Shown one piece after another: positions 34,320 to 45,501 of a stretch of 64,000 nt of DNA (positions are counted from its first letter, which is position 1; each line of letters starts with the position of its first letter). Where the stretch lies: assembly GCF_000419685.1 (NCBI RefSeq), contig NZ_ATTM01000003.1, forward strand, positions 124,846 through 188,845. Direction: 5' to 3'. The position numbers were made by a program, and so were the translations under genes. This DNA is from Flavobacterium antarcticum DSM 19726 (GTDB taxonomy: Bacteria; Bacteroidota; Bacteroidia; Flavobacteriales; Flavobacteriaceae). Under the pieces are notes generated by a model. The model had not been told where the DNA came from. It made no database searches and saw only the letters and a program-made list of their open reading frames with translations.

Positions 34320-36065
34320 ATGTATAGAAGTCATAATTGTGGCGAACTAAATAGTTCTCACATCAATACCGAAGTTACACTTGCTGGATGGGTTCAAAAG
34401 TCACGCGATAAAGGATTCATGAATTGGGTCGATTTACGCGATCGTTATGGAATTACGCAATTGATTTTTGACGAAAGTCGCTCTGAAAAATCTGTTTTTG
34501 AAAAAGCAAAAACGCTTGGACGTGAATTTGTAATTCAAGTTAAAGGAATGGTTATCGAACGTGAAGCGAAAAACAAGAACATTCCAACGGGTGAAATTGA
34601 AATTTTAGTAACTGAAATGACTATTTTAAACGAAGCCATCACGCCTCCTTTCACAATTGAAGATGAAACAGACGGTGGGGAAGATATCCGAATGAAATAC
34701 CGTTACTTGGACATCCGAAGAAATCCAGTTAAAAACAGTCTTTTATTTCGTCACAAAGTTGCGATGGAAGTTAGAAAATACCTTTCTGATTTGGATTTCT
34801 GTGAAGTGGAAACGCCTTACTTAATCAAATCGACTCCAGAAGGAGCAAGGGATTTCGTGGTTCCAAGTAGAATGAACGAAGGACAGTTTTATGCTTTGCC
34901 ACAATCACCACAAACGTTTAAGCAATTGTTGATGGTGGGTGGAATGGACAAATATTTCCAAATCGTGAAATGTTTCCGTGACGAAGATTTAAGAGCGGAT
35001 AGACAACCAGAATTTACACAAATCGATTGCGAAATGGCGTTTGTAGACCAAGAAGATATTTTAAATATTTTTGAAGGGTTGACACGTCATTTACTATTGG
35101 AAATTAAAGGAATTGAAGTTGATAAATTCCCAAGAATCACATACGATTACGCTATAAAAACCTACGGAAACGACAAACCAGATATTCGCTTTGATATGAA
35201 ATTTGGCGAGTTGAATGAAGTTGCACAGCATAAAGAATTTCCTGTATTCAATGCAGCAGAATTGGTAGTTGGAATCGCAGCGCCAAATTGCGCCACTTAT
35301 ACTCGAAAAGAAATTGATGCTTTAATTGACTGGGTAAAACGTCCTCAAGTAGGTGCTTCAGGAATGGTTTACGTGAAATGTGAAGCAGATGGAAGTTACA
35401 AATCTTCAGTAGACAAATTTTATGACCAAGAAGATTTGGCAAAATGGGCAAAAGCAACAAACGCGAAAGCAGGCGACATGATTTTTGTGCTTTCGGGTCC
35501 AGCGGATAAAACAAGATCGGCACTTTCTGCTTTACGAATGGAATTAGCAACACGTTTGGGATTGAGAAATCCAGCGGTTTTCGCTCCACTTTGGGTAGTT
35601 GATTTTCCTTTATTAGAATTTGACGAAGAAAGCGGTCGTTACCACGCAATGCACCATCCATTCACGTCTCCAAAACCAGAAGACATGGCTTTATTGGAAA
35701 CCGATCCAGGAAAAGTGAGAGCAAACGCTTACGACATGGTTTTGAATGGAAATGAAATTGGTGGAGGTTCAATACGAATTCACGACAAAAAGACACAAGA
35801 ATTAATGTTCAAATATTTAGGTTTCACGGAAGAAGAAGCGAGAAATCAATTTGGATTCTTAATGGATGCATTCCAATACGGAGCGCCACCACACGGAGGT
35901 TTAGCTTTTGGATTGGATAGATTGGTAGCCATTTTAGGCGGTCAAGAAACAATTCGTGATTTTATTGCGTTTCCTAAAAACAATTCGGGAAGAGATGTGA
36001 TGATTGATGCTCCATCTGCGATTGATGAGAAACAGTTGAATGAATTGCATATTAAATTAAAATAA
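34320..36065 (+). CDS. aspS: Aspartate--tRNA ligase
   Basis: Class II aminoacyl-tRNA synthetase charging tRNA-Asp; 581 residues, bacterial type. N-terminal OB-fold anticodon-binding domain (about 1-105: [26 protein letters not shown]). Catalytic motif 2 region is [20 protein letters not shown], with the substrate segment [10 protein letters not shown] before it. The bacterial GAD insertion lies at about 275-415. Motif 3 is [13 protein letters not shown] near the C-terminus. The window does not let me decide whether it is discriminating or also charges tRNA-Asn; the tRNA-Asn at 53718 and lack of a visible gatCAB leave this open. A hairpin terminator follows. Confidence 0.97.
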   Translation: MYRSHNCGELNSSHINTEVTLAGWVQKSRDKGFMNWVDLRDRYGITQLIFDESRSEKSVFEKAKTLGREFVIQVKGMVIEREAKNKNIPTGEIEILVTEMTILNEAITPPFTIEDETDGGEDIRMKYRYLDIRRNPVKNSLLFRHKVAMEVRKYLSDLDFCEVETPYLIKSTPEGARDFVVPSRMNEGQFYALPQSPQTFKQLLMVGGMDKYFQIVKCFRDEDLRADRQPEFTQIDCEMAFVDQEDILNIFEGLTRHLLLEIKGIEVDKFPRITYDYAIKTYGNDKPDIRFDMKFGELNEVAQHKEFPVFNAAELVVGIAAPNCATYTRKEIDALIDWVKRPQVGASGMVYVKCEADGSYKSSVDKFYDQEDLAKWAKATNAKAGDMIFVLSGPADKTRSALSALRMELATRLGLRNPAVFAPLWVVDFPLLEFDEESGRYHAMHHPFTSPKPEDMALLETDPGKVRANAYDMVLNGNEIGGGSIRIHDKKTQELMFKYLGFTEEEARNQFGFLMDAFQYGAPPHGGLAFGLDRLVAILGGQETIRDFIAFPKNNSGRDVMIDAPSAIDEKQLNELHIKLK

Positions 36066-36073
36066 TACTTCTA

Positions 36074-36102
36074 AAAGCCTCGAAAATTTCGGGGCTTTTT
36101 TT
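36074..36102 (+). terminator. Rho-independent terminator after aspS, possibly bidirectional
   Basis: Arms AAAGCCTCGAAA and TTTCGGGGCTTT, one T-G wobble, then T run. It also lies at the 3' end of the convergent pbpC gene (stop at 36120). Confidence 0.8.
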
Positions 36103-36119
36103 ATCCGTTACGTGTACTA

Positions 36120-38486
36120 TCACCTCACAATCTCAATCTTCCTACTAATCTCATTGCCATTACCATCTACTACAGTAATTCGATGTATTCCTGCTTTCGC
36201 TAAAATCGATTTTTCGTGGAAAACGGTAGTTTTACCCTGAAAAACTTCATCAACGTACCAATACAAAATGGCATCACTTTGCGAATGCGCTATTTTCATA
36301 ATTAAAGGTTGGACATCACTATCAAAATTCTTGGTCAAGTAAATTTTGCTGTTGTTTTTTGGATAAATAAAATCCATTGTTCCAGCTGTATTTCCAACGC
36401 AATCTTCGCGGAAAGGAGGCAACATTTGGTAGTCAATGTGTTTGCTTTTATAATACCATTCCATCACCGGAGGCAACACAAACCAATATTTCACAACCAT
36501 ATTTTCAATCGCTTCACAATTGCTATTCACTCGGAATCTTTCAGAAGCATCAAGTTGGATTCGCTTGTGATACGAACATAAAGCAGAAGTTTTTCCCTTC
36601 AACGGAATCCATTCTTTTCGTGTCGGGCAACCTTCGTTTGCAAGGGAACCACTGTGCTGACAAACTTCCACTTCTTCTAAATCATTTAAAGGCGGTTGAA
36701 ACCAATTCGACCTTGGAAATAAATTAAAAACATCAAATAAAATGGGTGCTGCACTTTCAACTCCAGTTAGTTTTGGTCTACCTTCTCCTGTTGCATTTCC
36801 TACCCAAATTCCAACCACATAACGAGAATCAGTTCCCACAGCCCAAGCATCCCGATTTCCAAAGCTCGTTCCGGTCTTCCACGCTATTTTTCTAGCACTA
36901 TCATAGAAGCGCCAAGCTTCGTCTTCTTGTGGCCGATTCACTTCTTCCATCGCTTGATACGTCAGATAAATCGAGCCCGCTCCCAAAATAGTTTTCTGAA
37001 AACTTTCCTTGCCAAAATCTATAGCTTCATTTTTCAAGAAAAGCGGTTCAGCAAATTCATTCTTTCTGTATTTTCCTTGATTAGCGTTGAAGTAGTTTAA
37101 AGTCGACGATAATCCAGCGTAGGTTCGACACAAATCCCACAAATTACTTTCAGCTCCACCTAAAATTAGAGATAATCCATAATGATTTGCAGGTTTAGTT
37201 ATGGTTGTGAATTTGAATTTTTGTAATTCCTCGTAAAACGTATTGACACCAAAATCCTGCAACATCAATACCGACGGAATATTCAACGAACGCGATAATG
37301 CTCGTCTTGCAGCAACGGCTCCATCAAAACTTAAATCATAATTTTCAGGTGTGTAGCCCGAAATTTGTGTGGGAACATCCGCAATTAATGTATTGGGTAA
37401 AATTTTTCCAGCATCCAACATTCCCGCAAACAATAAAGGTTTTAAGATACTTCCCGTACTTCTCGCAGCTTGAATAATATCAACATCTTTTTTGTGTGTT
37501 TTATCTGTGGGAGAATTTCCTACATAAGCCACCACTTTCCGCGTTTTTATATCTAGAACTAAGACGGCTAAATTGTAAACTTCATTCTGTTTGTATTGGA
37601 TGTAATAATTCGCAGCTAAATCATTTACCCGCGATTGAATTTCATAATCAATACTACTTTGCACTTTTTTTCCTCCATAAGTTTTAGCCATTTTCTGCAC
37701 TAAATGTGGCGCTAATTCTGGAAGAGGAAAAGGTTTTCCCACTAATGGTTCGGCTAAAGCCAAATTATAAGTTTCGGAATCAATTGTTCCATTCTTGTTT
37801 AATTTCTGAAGTAATAAATTTCTTTTTGCTAAAAGTAATTCTTGATTTTTTCCGGGGAAAATTAAACTTGGCGCATTTGGTAAAACGGCTAATGTCGCAC
37901 TTTCAGACCACGAAAGTTGATTTGGCTTTAAACCAAAATACCTCCAAGAAGCCATTTCTAAACCAACGACATTTCCGCCAAAAGGAGCGTGAGCTGCATA
38001 TAATTCTACAATTTTATCTTTGGAATATCGAAACTCAAGTCTAGTTGCTAAAACAAGTTCAATTGCTTTTTCAAAATACGTCCGACTTTGGCCTTTTCGC
38101 GCTAAGCGAATAACTTGCTGCGTCAACGTACTTCCACCACGAACCACTTTTCCAGCTTTGTAGTTTTGAACCATTGCATTAAAAACCGCCACAGGATTAA
38201 ATCCGGGATGTTGGTAGAAATGTTGATCCTCAAAAGTTACAATGCACTTTTTAAATTTTTCAGGAAGCGTGTCATTTTCAGGAAACCGCCATTGTCCATC
38301 ATTAGCGATTTTGGCGCCAAGCAATCTTCCTTCTACACTTTCAACAACCGTAGAATATGGAACTTTGAATAATGGAGAAGGCAAACTGAAATAATAAACT
38401 ACCAATAATGTAAAAAAAACACCCGACTTGATCGGATGTTTTTTTAGGTAATTTAATAAGGATGAAAAAAAATTCTTTAATTTCAA
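36120..38486 (-). CDS. pbpC: Penicillin-binding protein 1C
   Basis: Bifunctional-type peptidoglycan synthase; 788 residues. One N-terminal TM segment (about 20-37) anchors it. The GT51 domain (about 55-220) has TFEDQHFYQHPGF with the catalytic Glu, and RGGSTLTQQ. The transpeptidase domain (about 290-560) shows STGSILKP (SxxK), SRSLNIPS (SxN) and WKTGTS (KTG). A C-terminal BiPBP_C domain (about 690-788) completes the PBP1C layout. It follows the alpha-2-macroglobulin gene by 21 bases on the same strand, the classical bacterial A2M-PBP1C pairing. Confidence 0.95.
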   Translation of the reverse strand: MKLKNFFSSLLNYLKKHPIKSGVFFTLLVVYYFSLPSPLFKVPYSTVVESVEGRLLGAKIANDGQWRFPENDTLPEKFKKCIVTFEDQHFYQHPGFNPVAVFNAMVQNYKAGKVVRGGSTLTQQVIRLARKGQSRTYFEKAIELVLATRLEFRYSKDKIVELYAAHAPFGGNVVGLEMASWRYFGLKPNQLSWSESATLAVLPNAPSLIFPGKNQELLLAKRNLLLQKLNKNGTIDSETYNLALAEPLVGKPFPLPELAPHLVQKMAKTYGGKKVQSSIDYEIQSRVNDLAANYYIQYKQNEVYNLAVLVLDIKTRKVVAYVGNSPTDKTHKKDVDIIQAARSTGSILKPLLFAGMLDAGKILPNTLIADVPTQISGYTPENYDLSFDGAVAARRALSRSLNIPSVLMLQDFGVNTFYEELQKFKFTTITKPANHYGLSLILGGAESNLWDLCRTYAGLSSTLNYFNANQGKYRKNEFAEPLFLKNEAIDFGKESFQKTILGAGSIYLTYQAMEEVNRPQEDEAWRFYDSARKIAWKTGTSFGNRDAWAVGTDSRYVVGIWVGNATGEGRPKLTGVESAAPILFDVFNLFPRSNWFQPPLNDLEEVEVCQHSGSLANEGCPTRKEWIPLKGKTSALCSYHKRIQLDASERFRVNSNCEAIENMVVKYWFVLPPVMEWYYKSKHIDYQMLPPFREDCVGNTAGTMDFIYPKNNSKIYLTKNFDSDVQPLIMKIAHSQSDAILYWYVDEVFQGKTTVFHEKSILAKAGIHRITVVDGNGNEISRKIEIVR

Positions 38487-38507
38487 AATCAGATATTATT
38501 TTTCAAA

Positions 38508-41500
38508 TTAAGGTAAAACTTCTATCCAATATCCTTTCGTTCGATTGATGAATGTCGCATCATACATCGCTTCACATTGAATTCCCGGCATATAATATTT
38601 ACCCAAATACGAAGCGTTCAGCAACAATGTAAACGTTTTACTTTCCGAAGCTTTCAACCCAAAATAATAATTCGCACGGTCGTCTCTTATATCAATATAA
38701 TCCGCTCGATTGTCCGTTGACGAACCGTAATCTGTATATCTTGTGTTGACAATTTCAAATCCAGAAGGAATAATTTGCGTCAAAGCTACATTTTCAACCG
38801 ATTCATTTCGTTCGTTTCGAATGGTAATCGTAGCGACAAATTCGGTTCCTTGTTTGATACTTTCAACTGAAATCAGATTGCCTTTTCTGTCTTTATAAGA
38901 AATATAAGAAGAAACGTCGCTTTGGATTGTTTTCTCTTGACCGACAGGCAAAATACCAGTATTCAGTAAGCGAACATAAATTGTATTTCCTTTTGTGTTT
39001 TTAATGGTTACTGCGTTTCCGCCCGTTCTTACCGTTAAGCTTCTACTTACAATTGATTTAGAGGATGAAATACTTTCTTTCAACGGCGTTCCAGAAACTT
39101 CTACACCAATGCCAGATTCGCCATTGCTTTTCGCAAATAAACTCATCGCATAAAGTGAGTAAGCCGTAGTTTGCGTGCTCATCCATTGTTCGCTTGAAAT
39201 TTGTTTCGCTAAAAGATTTGCTAATCTAAATGCTTTCTGTTTCTCGCCTAATAAAATTAAGGTTTCTAACGCCATCGCACGGTTTCTATCTTCAGAACCG
39301 TAATAGTAATACGAATAACGGTCGGCAGTTTCAGCAATTGTGCTTTGTGCTAAAAGTGTTTTTCCAGTTGATTTTTGCCCACTCAAAACATAAGCTGCAG
39401 CTAATCTTAATTTCGCTTCGTTCGAAATATCCACGGTTTCTCTCAATCTATTCATCGATGCTAAATCGGCTGAACCTGCTAAAGCCAACGTATATAAACG
39501 ATAGGCTTGCGCCAAATCATTTCCGTATTGCGGAATGAAACGCCATTTTCGAGCTTCACTTTTTTGGAAACTCAACCACTTGCTTTTCACATTTACAGGT
39601 AAAACATAGCCTTTTTTCTCTGCTTCAATTAAGAAATGTCCTGCATAAGAAGTACTCCAATCATCCGTAGTTCGGGCTCCAGGCCAATACATAAATCCGC
39701 CATTTGAAGCTTGTAAATTCGAAATTCTTGTAATTCCAGCCGTAACATTTTTCTGTGTATTTGCTTTCTGCGTTGAAGTCATGTCCACAATATCTGCTAA
39801 ATAAAGCTGTGGAAAAACACCAGAAGTCGTCTGTTCCAAACATCCGTGTGGATATTGTATTAGAAACTGTAATCTTCGGTTGATGTCGATTGTTGGCATT
39901 GAAGAAATCTCCAATTTTGCCAAATTGCTTCCGGCAGTTCCAAAAGTGCTCCAATCAATTTTCTTGGTACTATTTGGTTCAATTACATAATCTTGATAAT
40001 CATTGGTAACCGGATTTGGATTAATGACATCAATTTCCACTGCATAAGAAGCTTTTTCAGTTCCAGAACTTACAGCAACTTCAATTTTGGCAATTCCAGT
40101 ACTTTCTCCAACTTCAATGTCAAAATAAGCCATTTTTTCGTCTGGAGATGTAAATGAAATATTTTGCGTTGGCGAACCAACTACTCTTAATCCTTTTGTC
40201 ATTTTCAAAGACACCGCAACATTCTTGATTTTTGCTTCTGTTGTAAAAACAGTTACGGGTAATCGCACTCTTTCTCCGGGAGAAATCTTTCTTGGCAATG
40301 AAGCCAAAACCATTAACGGACTTCGAACCGCTGATGTTTTTTCGGCCGCACCATAAGCGCTTTTTGAAGCTGAAGCGGCAACAACCATTGTTCGAACCGA
40401 GCCCACATATTTTGGAAGTTGCAACGTATGTGTCGTAGCTTTTCCTTTGTCCAATACAAACGGACCGTAATATAAAACCACGGGCTTGAATCTATTTGCT
40501 TTTTTGGCTTGACCGCCAATCATACTTTGGTCACCTCCAATTGCGAATATCTGATTCACTTTTCCGCCATAAGCACCAATAATATCGTCGTAAACGTCCC
40601 AAGTTTTTACACCTAAAGCTGCTCTTGCATAGAAACTATCCCAAGCATTTGGCGTTTTAAATCTTGTTAAATCAAGTAATCCTTCATCCACAACCGCAAT
40701 TGTGTAGGTCATTGGTTGACCATTTTTCTCCGAAACATTCACCGTAAATTTTTCTTCAGGTTTCAAAACATTTGGCATTTTAATCACCGGTTCCAACTTG
40801 CTATTTGGGTCTAACACTTCAATCGCTGTGATTCCGTACATTCGGATAGGCGAATCATTTTTAGTCGTAGCGTGCGGTTGCAAAAGTGTGACGTTGAAAT
40901 ACACATTTGGCGCCATATCTTTTGTCAAAGGAATTTCTGCTTTCGTTTCTCCTTTTTTGGTGTCAACCCAAATTGTTTTTAAAACTTTCGTTCCGTTTTC
41001 TATTGAAATTAATGCACGTCCACCTTCACTTGAAGGAAATGAAATCATCGCTTTTTCGCCTACATTATATTTCTTTTTATCGGTTGCAAAAACCAACATA
41101 TTCGCGCTCGAAGCATTTCCATCTTTAGTTTTCCCAGACCAATAAGGCCAATCAATCAAAACTGTTTGAGCAGTCGCATGTCCGCTTGAACCGTTGGAAA
41201 CACGAATCAAATAACGTCCCCAATCATTTTCAGGAACTTCAAATTCAAAACTTCCTTTTCCAGCAGAATTGGTTGAAACAGTAAAACTTTTGTAAGAAGT
41301 TGTAGCGTCAGACGAACTGAAACTAGACAAGTTATCGTCAGAAGCGTCCCACCACCATCTCCATTCTACTTTGTAAACGCGAACTTCAAGATTGCTAACT
41401 GATTTTGGACTTCCATTTTCATCTACTGTTTGGATTTCAAATCGGTTGTTCTTTCCGGTTTCAAGCATTCCATATTTATTAGGTTCAGGCGATTTTATTC

Positions 41501-44024
41501 CCACATACGTTTCGTACGGTGAATAAGTCGTTGCAAAAACATCGGTACTTACATCGCCGCCTTCTTCATATACTTTCGTGATGAATGCTGCTTTCAAGAA
41601 TCCTGGTGCTTGAGCAGTTAATTTCGGTTCTATCGAAATGGTTGCTTGTCCGTTTTCATTTAATCTTCCGGAAAATAAATTTATTTCTTCACTACTGAAC
41701 TTCCGAACTTCATCGTCAAAATCATATTTCGTATAATTTTTAAACGTAGTAACTTGTTGCGAAAATTTAGCTTGTACCTCTACTTTTAAATTTTTTGCCA
41801 CCGCACCGTGCAACCAGTTTACTTGCAAATTATTTGTGTTTGCACCACGAGAAGACAACACTTCTTTTTGAAAACTATTCTTGATTTTTAAACGATTCGG
41901 CTTAATGGTTTCTACTTTTAGACTTTTGTAGAATTTAGCACCACCAACACTAATTCTCGCTTCCCAATTTCCTGTTGGCGATTCTTCATTAGTAGAAAAT
42001 TTGAATAAATAATGATTGTTTTTATTCGTTTTTGAAACGGTTTGATAAGCAACTTTTCCTCTTGGATCGGAAATCCGCAATTGAATTGGGTGATTTGCAG
42101 GAAGTGGATTTGCAGTATCGTCTAAAATAAAAGATAGAAAAATTGGATCGCCTGGACGCCAAACACCTCTTTCGCCATAAATATATCCTTTCAAACCCTT
42201 TTGCAAAACTTCACCTGAAACATCGAAATTACTTACTGATAGTGAAGTTCCATCGTCTAATTTGACGTAAGTCGTATTCTTGCCTCTCGTTACAATTGCA
42301 AAATAAGCGTAGGTATCTAATTGCACTTCCGCAATACCGTCTGAATTTGTCGTCAGAGAAGTCAATTTCTGTTGTTGGTAATTATACAAATCAATTGTAG
42401 CTGCTGAAACTGGATCCGTATTTACAATATTATTTACTGCGAAGAAATACGATTTATTTTCGCCTCTTTTTGCAATAACTCCTAAATCAGAAGCCAATAT
42501 ATTTGTACCTACAACTGCATTGTAAAAGTAAGATTCTGAACAAGGGTCTTGACTTTGACGCCAATCGTAATCGTAATATCCATCATAGTAATCGTCGTAG
42601 TAATAATCCCCAGAATTACTATAATTCACGTCTTTCTCGTCTATTTCTTCCACCTCATCTTCATCAGCAATTTTTTCAGCGCTTGAACAATTGTAAAGTG
42701 AATAACTTCTTTTAAACGAAATTTCAACTCGGTACATCGCTCCCGGGTCAGGAGTTATCAAGGTTGACAAATCCAATGCGTACGTATTCCATTTACTCGT
42801 GTCGAATAAATTATTTTGCTTTAAATTAATGGTTTTCTTGGCAACCGGTTGCGAAACTTTTTTAAGATTTCTAGCTCCGTTTAATTCGTTTTCCTGAAGA
42901 AATTGTAGAATTGTATTCGTGTAAATTTTATAGACTTTTACATCTACTGCTTTTAAATTTACCGTTTCGAAGTTCAATTTTAAGTTGTTCGAACTTGGCA
43001 AAATAATTCCGTTTTTCAAAAAACGAACGTTTGGTTTCAATTGGTCGAAAAGTACTTTTTCACGATACGTTTCTTTCATCTTTGCGCCATACTCATTTTC
43101 AATTCCTTGAAAAACTTCCACCAATAATTCGCCTTTTAAGGATGAGTCAAAAAATACTTTTAGTAGATTTCCTTGAACTGCGTATTTTAAATTTCGAGCA
43201 CCATCAATAGCAATTAATCCGTCAAAATCTTGGTCTTTTGATAACGGGTCAGAAAAATTAAGCAATAATGTTCCTTCTGTATTGTGCAAAACTGATGCTT
43301 CAACTACGGTGAAATTATTTTTCCCTTTAACGGAATAATCAATCGTGCCTTTTTGATCAATGTCAAAAGAATTTCCGTTGTAGCTTATTTTTAGGTTAGT
43401 ATCCGAGTCGTAACGCTGCAAACTGTCGATGATAAACTTGAATTCAGATGAAACACCGCTCGTTTTTTCAAACTTAAGGTTTAACTTCTTACCATTTTGT
43501 TCCGCAGTAATTAACTTCGTAGCCGTTTCGAAATCCATTTTATCTGCCGTTTTTACATTGGCATTCAAATATTGGTAAACTGGAGAATACGATTGCACAT
43601 CATCTGTGTCAACAATGAAGTCTTGCTTAATCGTCTTCACCGTGAAATTAAAATCATCTAATTCTTTTGGCGTTTTTATAAGTTTGGATAAATGAAGTGT
43701 GACTTGATATTCGGTATCTGACTTCAATTTTTTTGTAGGAACGAACGCAACGGTACTCGAAGAAAGTGCTACCACTTTTCCATCCACTGAAGGGGAAATA
43801 CTAAAAAGATTGTTGTCTAAAACTTGGTCTTTCTTCCACTCTTCATTGGCGAAAGCCAAAACCACTCTCACATCAGATTGAGCGGAAACTAATCCGCCTG
43901 AAAAGTTAGTGATGTAAGGTTTATAGGAAGTGAAATTTGAGTTGAAATCTGCTGCCGATTTCTTGGAACAAGATTGAATGAGCAGCAAAAAAAATAAACA
44001 GTAAATAGCATGTTTGGTCTTCAT
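38508..44024 (-). CDS. Bacterial alpha-2-macroglobulin lipoprotein with thioester
   Basis: A very large, 1838-residue envelope protein. A lipoprotein leader ends in LIQSC with Cys19. The MG domains occupy the first two thirds, including GYIYGERGVWRPGDPIFLSF (MG region) and a central NG2-like region. The thioester motif is intact: PHGCLEQTTS with Cys1395 and Gln1398, followed by the helical TED domain (LQASNGGFMYWPG). An acidic Tyr/Asp/Ser-rich loop lies at about 450-490 (YYYDDYYDGYYDYDW). The family traps proteases at the cell envelope. It is in an operon with pbpC downstream, consistent with defence and repair of the wall. The similarity is to the YfhM-type class. Confidence 0.95.
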   Translation of the reverse strand: MKTKHAIYCLFFLLLIQSCSKKSAADFNSNFTSYKPYITNFSGGLVSAQSDVRVVLAFANEEWKKDQVLDNNLFSISPSVDGKVVALSSSTVAFVPTKKLKSDTEYQVTLHLSKLIKTPKELDDFNFTVKTIKQDFIVDTDDVQSYSPVYQYLNANVKTADKMDFETATKLITAEQNGKKLNLKFEKTSGVSSEFKFIIDSLQRYDSDTNLKISYNGNSFDIDQKGTIDYSVKGKNNFTVVEASVLHNTEGTLLLNFSDPLSKDQDFDGLIAIDGARNLKYAVQGNLLKVFFDSSLKGELLVEVFQGIENEYGAKMKETYREKVLFDQLKPNVRFLKNGIILPSSNNLKLNFETVNLKAVDVKVYKIYTNTILQFLQENELNGARNLKKVSQPVAKKTINLKQNNLFDTSKWNTYALDLSTLITPDPGAMYRVEISFKRSYSLYNCSSAEKIADEDEVEEIDEKDVNYSNSGDYYYDDYYDGYYDYDWRQSQDPCSESYFYNAVVGTNILASDLGVIAKRGENKSYFFAVNNIVNTDPVSAATIDLYNYQQQKLTSLTTNSDGIAEVQLDTYAYFAIVTRGKNTTYVKLDDGTSLSVSNFDVSGEVLQKGLKGYIYGERGVWRPGDPIFLSFILDDTANPLPANHPIQLRISDPRGKVAYQTVSKTNKNNHYLFKFSTNEESPTGNWEARISVGGAKFYKSLKVETIKPNRLKIKNSFQKEVLSSRGANTNNLQVNWLHGAVAKNLKVEVQAKFSQQVTTFKNYTKYDFDDEVRKFSSEEINLFSGRLNENGQATISIEPKLTAQAPGFLKAAFITKVYEEGGDVSTDVFATTYSPYETYVGIKSPEPNKYGMLETGKNNRFEIQTVDENGSPKSVSNLEVRVYKVEWRWWWDASDDNLSSFSSSDATTSYKSFTVSTNSAGKGSFEFEVPENDWGRYLIRVSNGSSGHATAQTVLIDWPYWSGKTKDGNASSANMLVFATDKKKYNVGEKAMISFPSSEGGRALISIENGTKVLKTIWVDTKKGETKAEIPLTKDMAPNVYFNVTLLQPHATTKNDSPIRMYGITAIEVLDPNSKLEPVIKMPNVLKPEEKFTVNVSEKNGQPMTYTIAVVDEGLLDLTRFKTPNAWDSFYARAALGVKTWDVYDDIIGAYGGKVNQIFAIGGDQSMIGGQAKKANRFKPVVLYYGPFVLDKGKATTHTLQLPKYVGSVRTMVVAASASKSAYGAAEKTSAVRSPLMVLASLPRKISPGERVRLPVTVFTTEAKIKNVAVSLKMTKGLRVVGSPTQNISFTSPDEKMAYFDIEVGESTGIAKIEVAVSSGTEKASYAVEIDVINPNPVTNDYQDYVIEPNSTKKIDWSTFGTAGSNLAKLEISSMPTIDINRRLQFLIQYPHGCLEQTTSGVFPQLYLADIVDMTSTQKANTQKNVTAGITRISNLQASNGGFMYWPGARTTDDWSTSYAGHFLIEAEKKGYVLPVNVKSKWLSFQKSEARKWRFIPQYGNDLAQAYRLYTLALAGSADLASMNRLRETVDISNEAKLRLAAAYVLSGQKSTGKTLLAQSTIAETADRYSYYYYGSEDRNRAMALETLILLGEKQKAFRLANLLAKQISSEQWMSTQTTAYSLYAMSLFAKSNGESGIGVEVSGTPLKESISSSKSIVSRSLTVRTGGNAVTIKNTKGNTIYVRLLNTGILPVGQEKTIQSDVSSYISYKDRKGNLISVESIKQGTEFVATITIRNERNESVENVALTQIIPSGFEIVNTRYTDYGSSTDNRADYIDIRDDRANYYFGLKASESKTFTLLLNASYLGKYYMPGIQCEAMYDATFINRTKGYWIEVLP

Positions 44025-44060
44025 ATTCGAGGCTTGGAGTTGGAATTCATTATAAAAATG

Positions 44061-44086
44061 AGGAATTTTAAAATTTTAAAATTCCT
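44061..44086. repeat. 26-bp perfect palindrome
   Basis: AGGAATTTTAAAA followed directly by its exact complement TTTTAAAATTCCT. It lies in the 124-base gap between mgtE and the alpha-2-macroglobulin gene, both minus strand. No T-run follows on the minus strand, so it is not a typical terminator. Confidence 0.8.
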
Positions 44087-44148
44087 TACTTCACGTAAAT
44101 ATAAATAATTTAAACAAACGTTAAACCAATTCCCTCGAAAATAACACT

Positions 44149-45501
44149 TTAAAATCCAAGTACGGCTTTCGCAATAGAGAAATAAATCAAAATTCCGCAA
44201 ATATCATTACTTGTAGTGATAAATGGTCCTGTGGCAAGTGCCGGATCGATACCAAATTTATCCAATAATAACGGAATAAATGTACCGATTAAAGAGGCAA
44301 TAATAATTACAGAAACTAATGATACTGACACAATCATTCCTTCTATGTACTGTAAATCCAAAAGAAAATGCCCGCCAATAAATAAGATAGTTGCTAGAAT
44401 TGCACCATTAAATAAACTTAAGGAAATTTCTTTAACCAAGCGTCTAAATATTGAACCGCTCAATGTATTATTGGCCAAACCTTGCACGATAATTGCAGAC
44501 GACTGAACGCCAACATTCCCCGCCATTGCTGCAATTAAAGGAGTAAAGAAGAATAATTTTCCGTGTTCTTTCATTGCTCCTTCAAAAAGTCCTAAAACAC
44601 TTACGGTTACAAATCCACCTAAAAGCGCTAAAACCAACCAAGGCAATCGCGCTCGGGTGAGTTCTAAAATACTATCATCCGCTTCAACATCCTGCGAAAT
44701 ACCCGCCGCCAACTGGTAATCTTTGTCGGCTTCGTCTTTTATGACGTCTATAATATCATCGATTGTAATTCGTCCCACTAACCGTCCTAATTCATCTACG
44801 ACGGGAATGGCTTCCAAATCATATTTTTGCATCGTTCTTGCCACTTCCACATCTTCATCGTCGACCTTTGCAAAATTTAATTTCCGAATATAAATATCTT
44901 TAATCGGTGTTTTTGTAGAAGTGGTCAACAAATCTTTTAAAGAAAGGCGGCCTTTTAATCGGTCTTCATCATCAACCACATAGATTGAATGTACGCGAGA
45001 AATATTTTCAGCTTGAATGCGCATTTCTTTGACGCAGGTCAAAACATTCCAATTTTCGTTGACTTTAACCAACTCTTTATGCATAATTCCACCAGCGGTA
45101 TCTTCGTCGTAACGCAACAAATCCACAATGTCTTTGGCGTGTTCAACGTCTTGAAGTTCGCTGATTACTTCCTCTTTAATTTGTTGAGAAAGTTCGGCAA
45201 TAATATCCGCGGCATCATTGGTTTCTAACTCATCAAGCTCTTCCGCAATTTCTTTGGACGAAAGTCGAGAAAGGATATTCTCCCTTAAATCTTCATCTAA
45301 TTCTAATAAAATCTCGGCGGTTTTCTCACTGTCCAAGATTTTAAAAATATGAGTGGCATCGTCAAAATCAAGTTCATCCAGAATTTCGGCAATATCAGCG
45401 TGGTGTAAATCATTTAACAAAATTTCCAACTGGTGGTCATTTTTGCTCGCGATTAACTCATTTACTTCACTTAAAAATTCCTTACTAACTTTAAACTGCA
45501 T
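44149..45501 (-). CDS. mgtE: Magnesium transporter MgtE
   Basis: A 450-residue Mg2+ channel of the inner membrane. The MgtE_N superhelical domain (about 1-130) has the repeating [21 protein letters not shown] pattern. Two CBS domains follow (about 135-260: [29 protein letters not shown]). Five TM helices lie at about 285-450, including [14 protein letters not shown] and the Mg-binding-type [18 protein letters not shown]. The cytoplasmic domain senses Mg2+ and gates the channel. Its start overlaps the end of rsmA by 11 bases. Confidence 0.96.
   Translation of the reverse strand: MQFKVSKEFLSEVNELIASKNDHQLEILLNDLHHADIAEILDELDFDDATHIFKILDSEKTAEILLELDEDLRENILSRLSSKEIAEELDELETNDAADIIAELSQQIKEEVISELQDVEHAKDIVDLLRYDEDTAGGIMHKELVKVNENWNVLTCVKEMRIQAENISRVHSIYVVDDEDRLKGRLSLKDLLTTSTKTPIKDIYIRKLNFAKVDDEDVEVARTMQKYDLEAIPVVDELGRLVGRITIDDIIDVIKDEADKDYQLAAGISQDVEADDSILELTRARLPWLVLALLGGFVTVSVLGLFEGAMKEHGKLFFFTPLIAAMAGNVGVQSSAIIVQGLANNTLSGSIFRRLVKEISLSLFNGAILATILFIGGHFLLDLQYIEGMIVSVSLVSVIIIASLIGTFIPLLLDKFGIDPALATGPFITTSNDICGILIYFSIAKAVLGF

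Noticed and set aside
38411..38445. Hairpin-like AACACCCGA/TCGGATGTT with flanking A and T runs
   Set aside because: It lies inside the pbpC N-terminal coding region and its stem has a mismatch; an internal terminator is unlikely.
39230..39538. Long antisense frames within the alpha-2-macroglobulin gene
   Set aside because: They are by-products of codon bias in a very long gene; no domain or start context.
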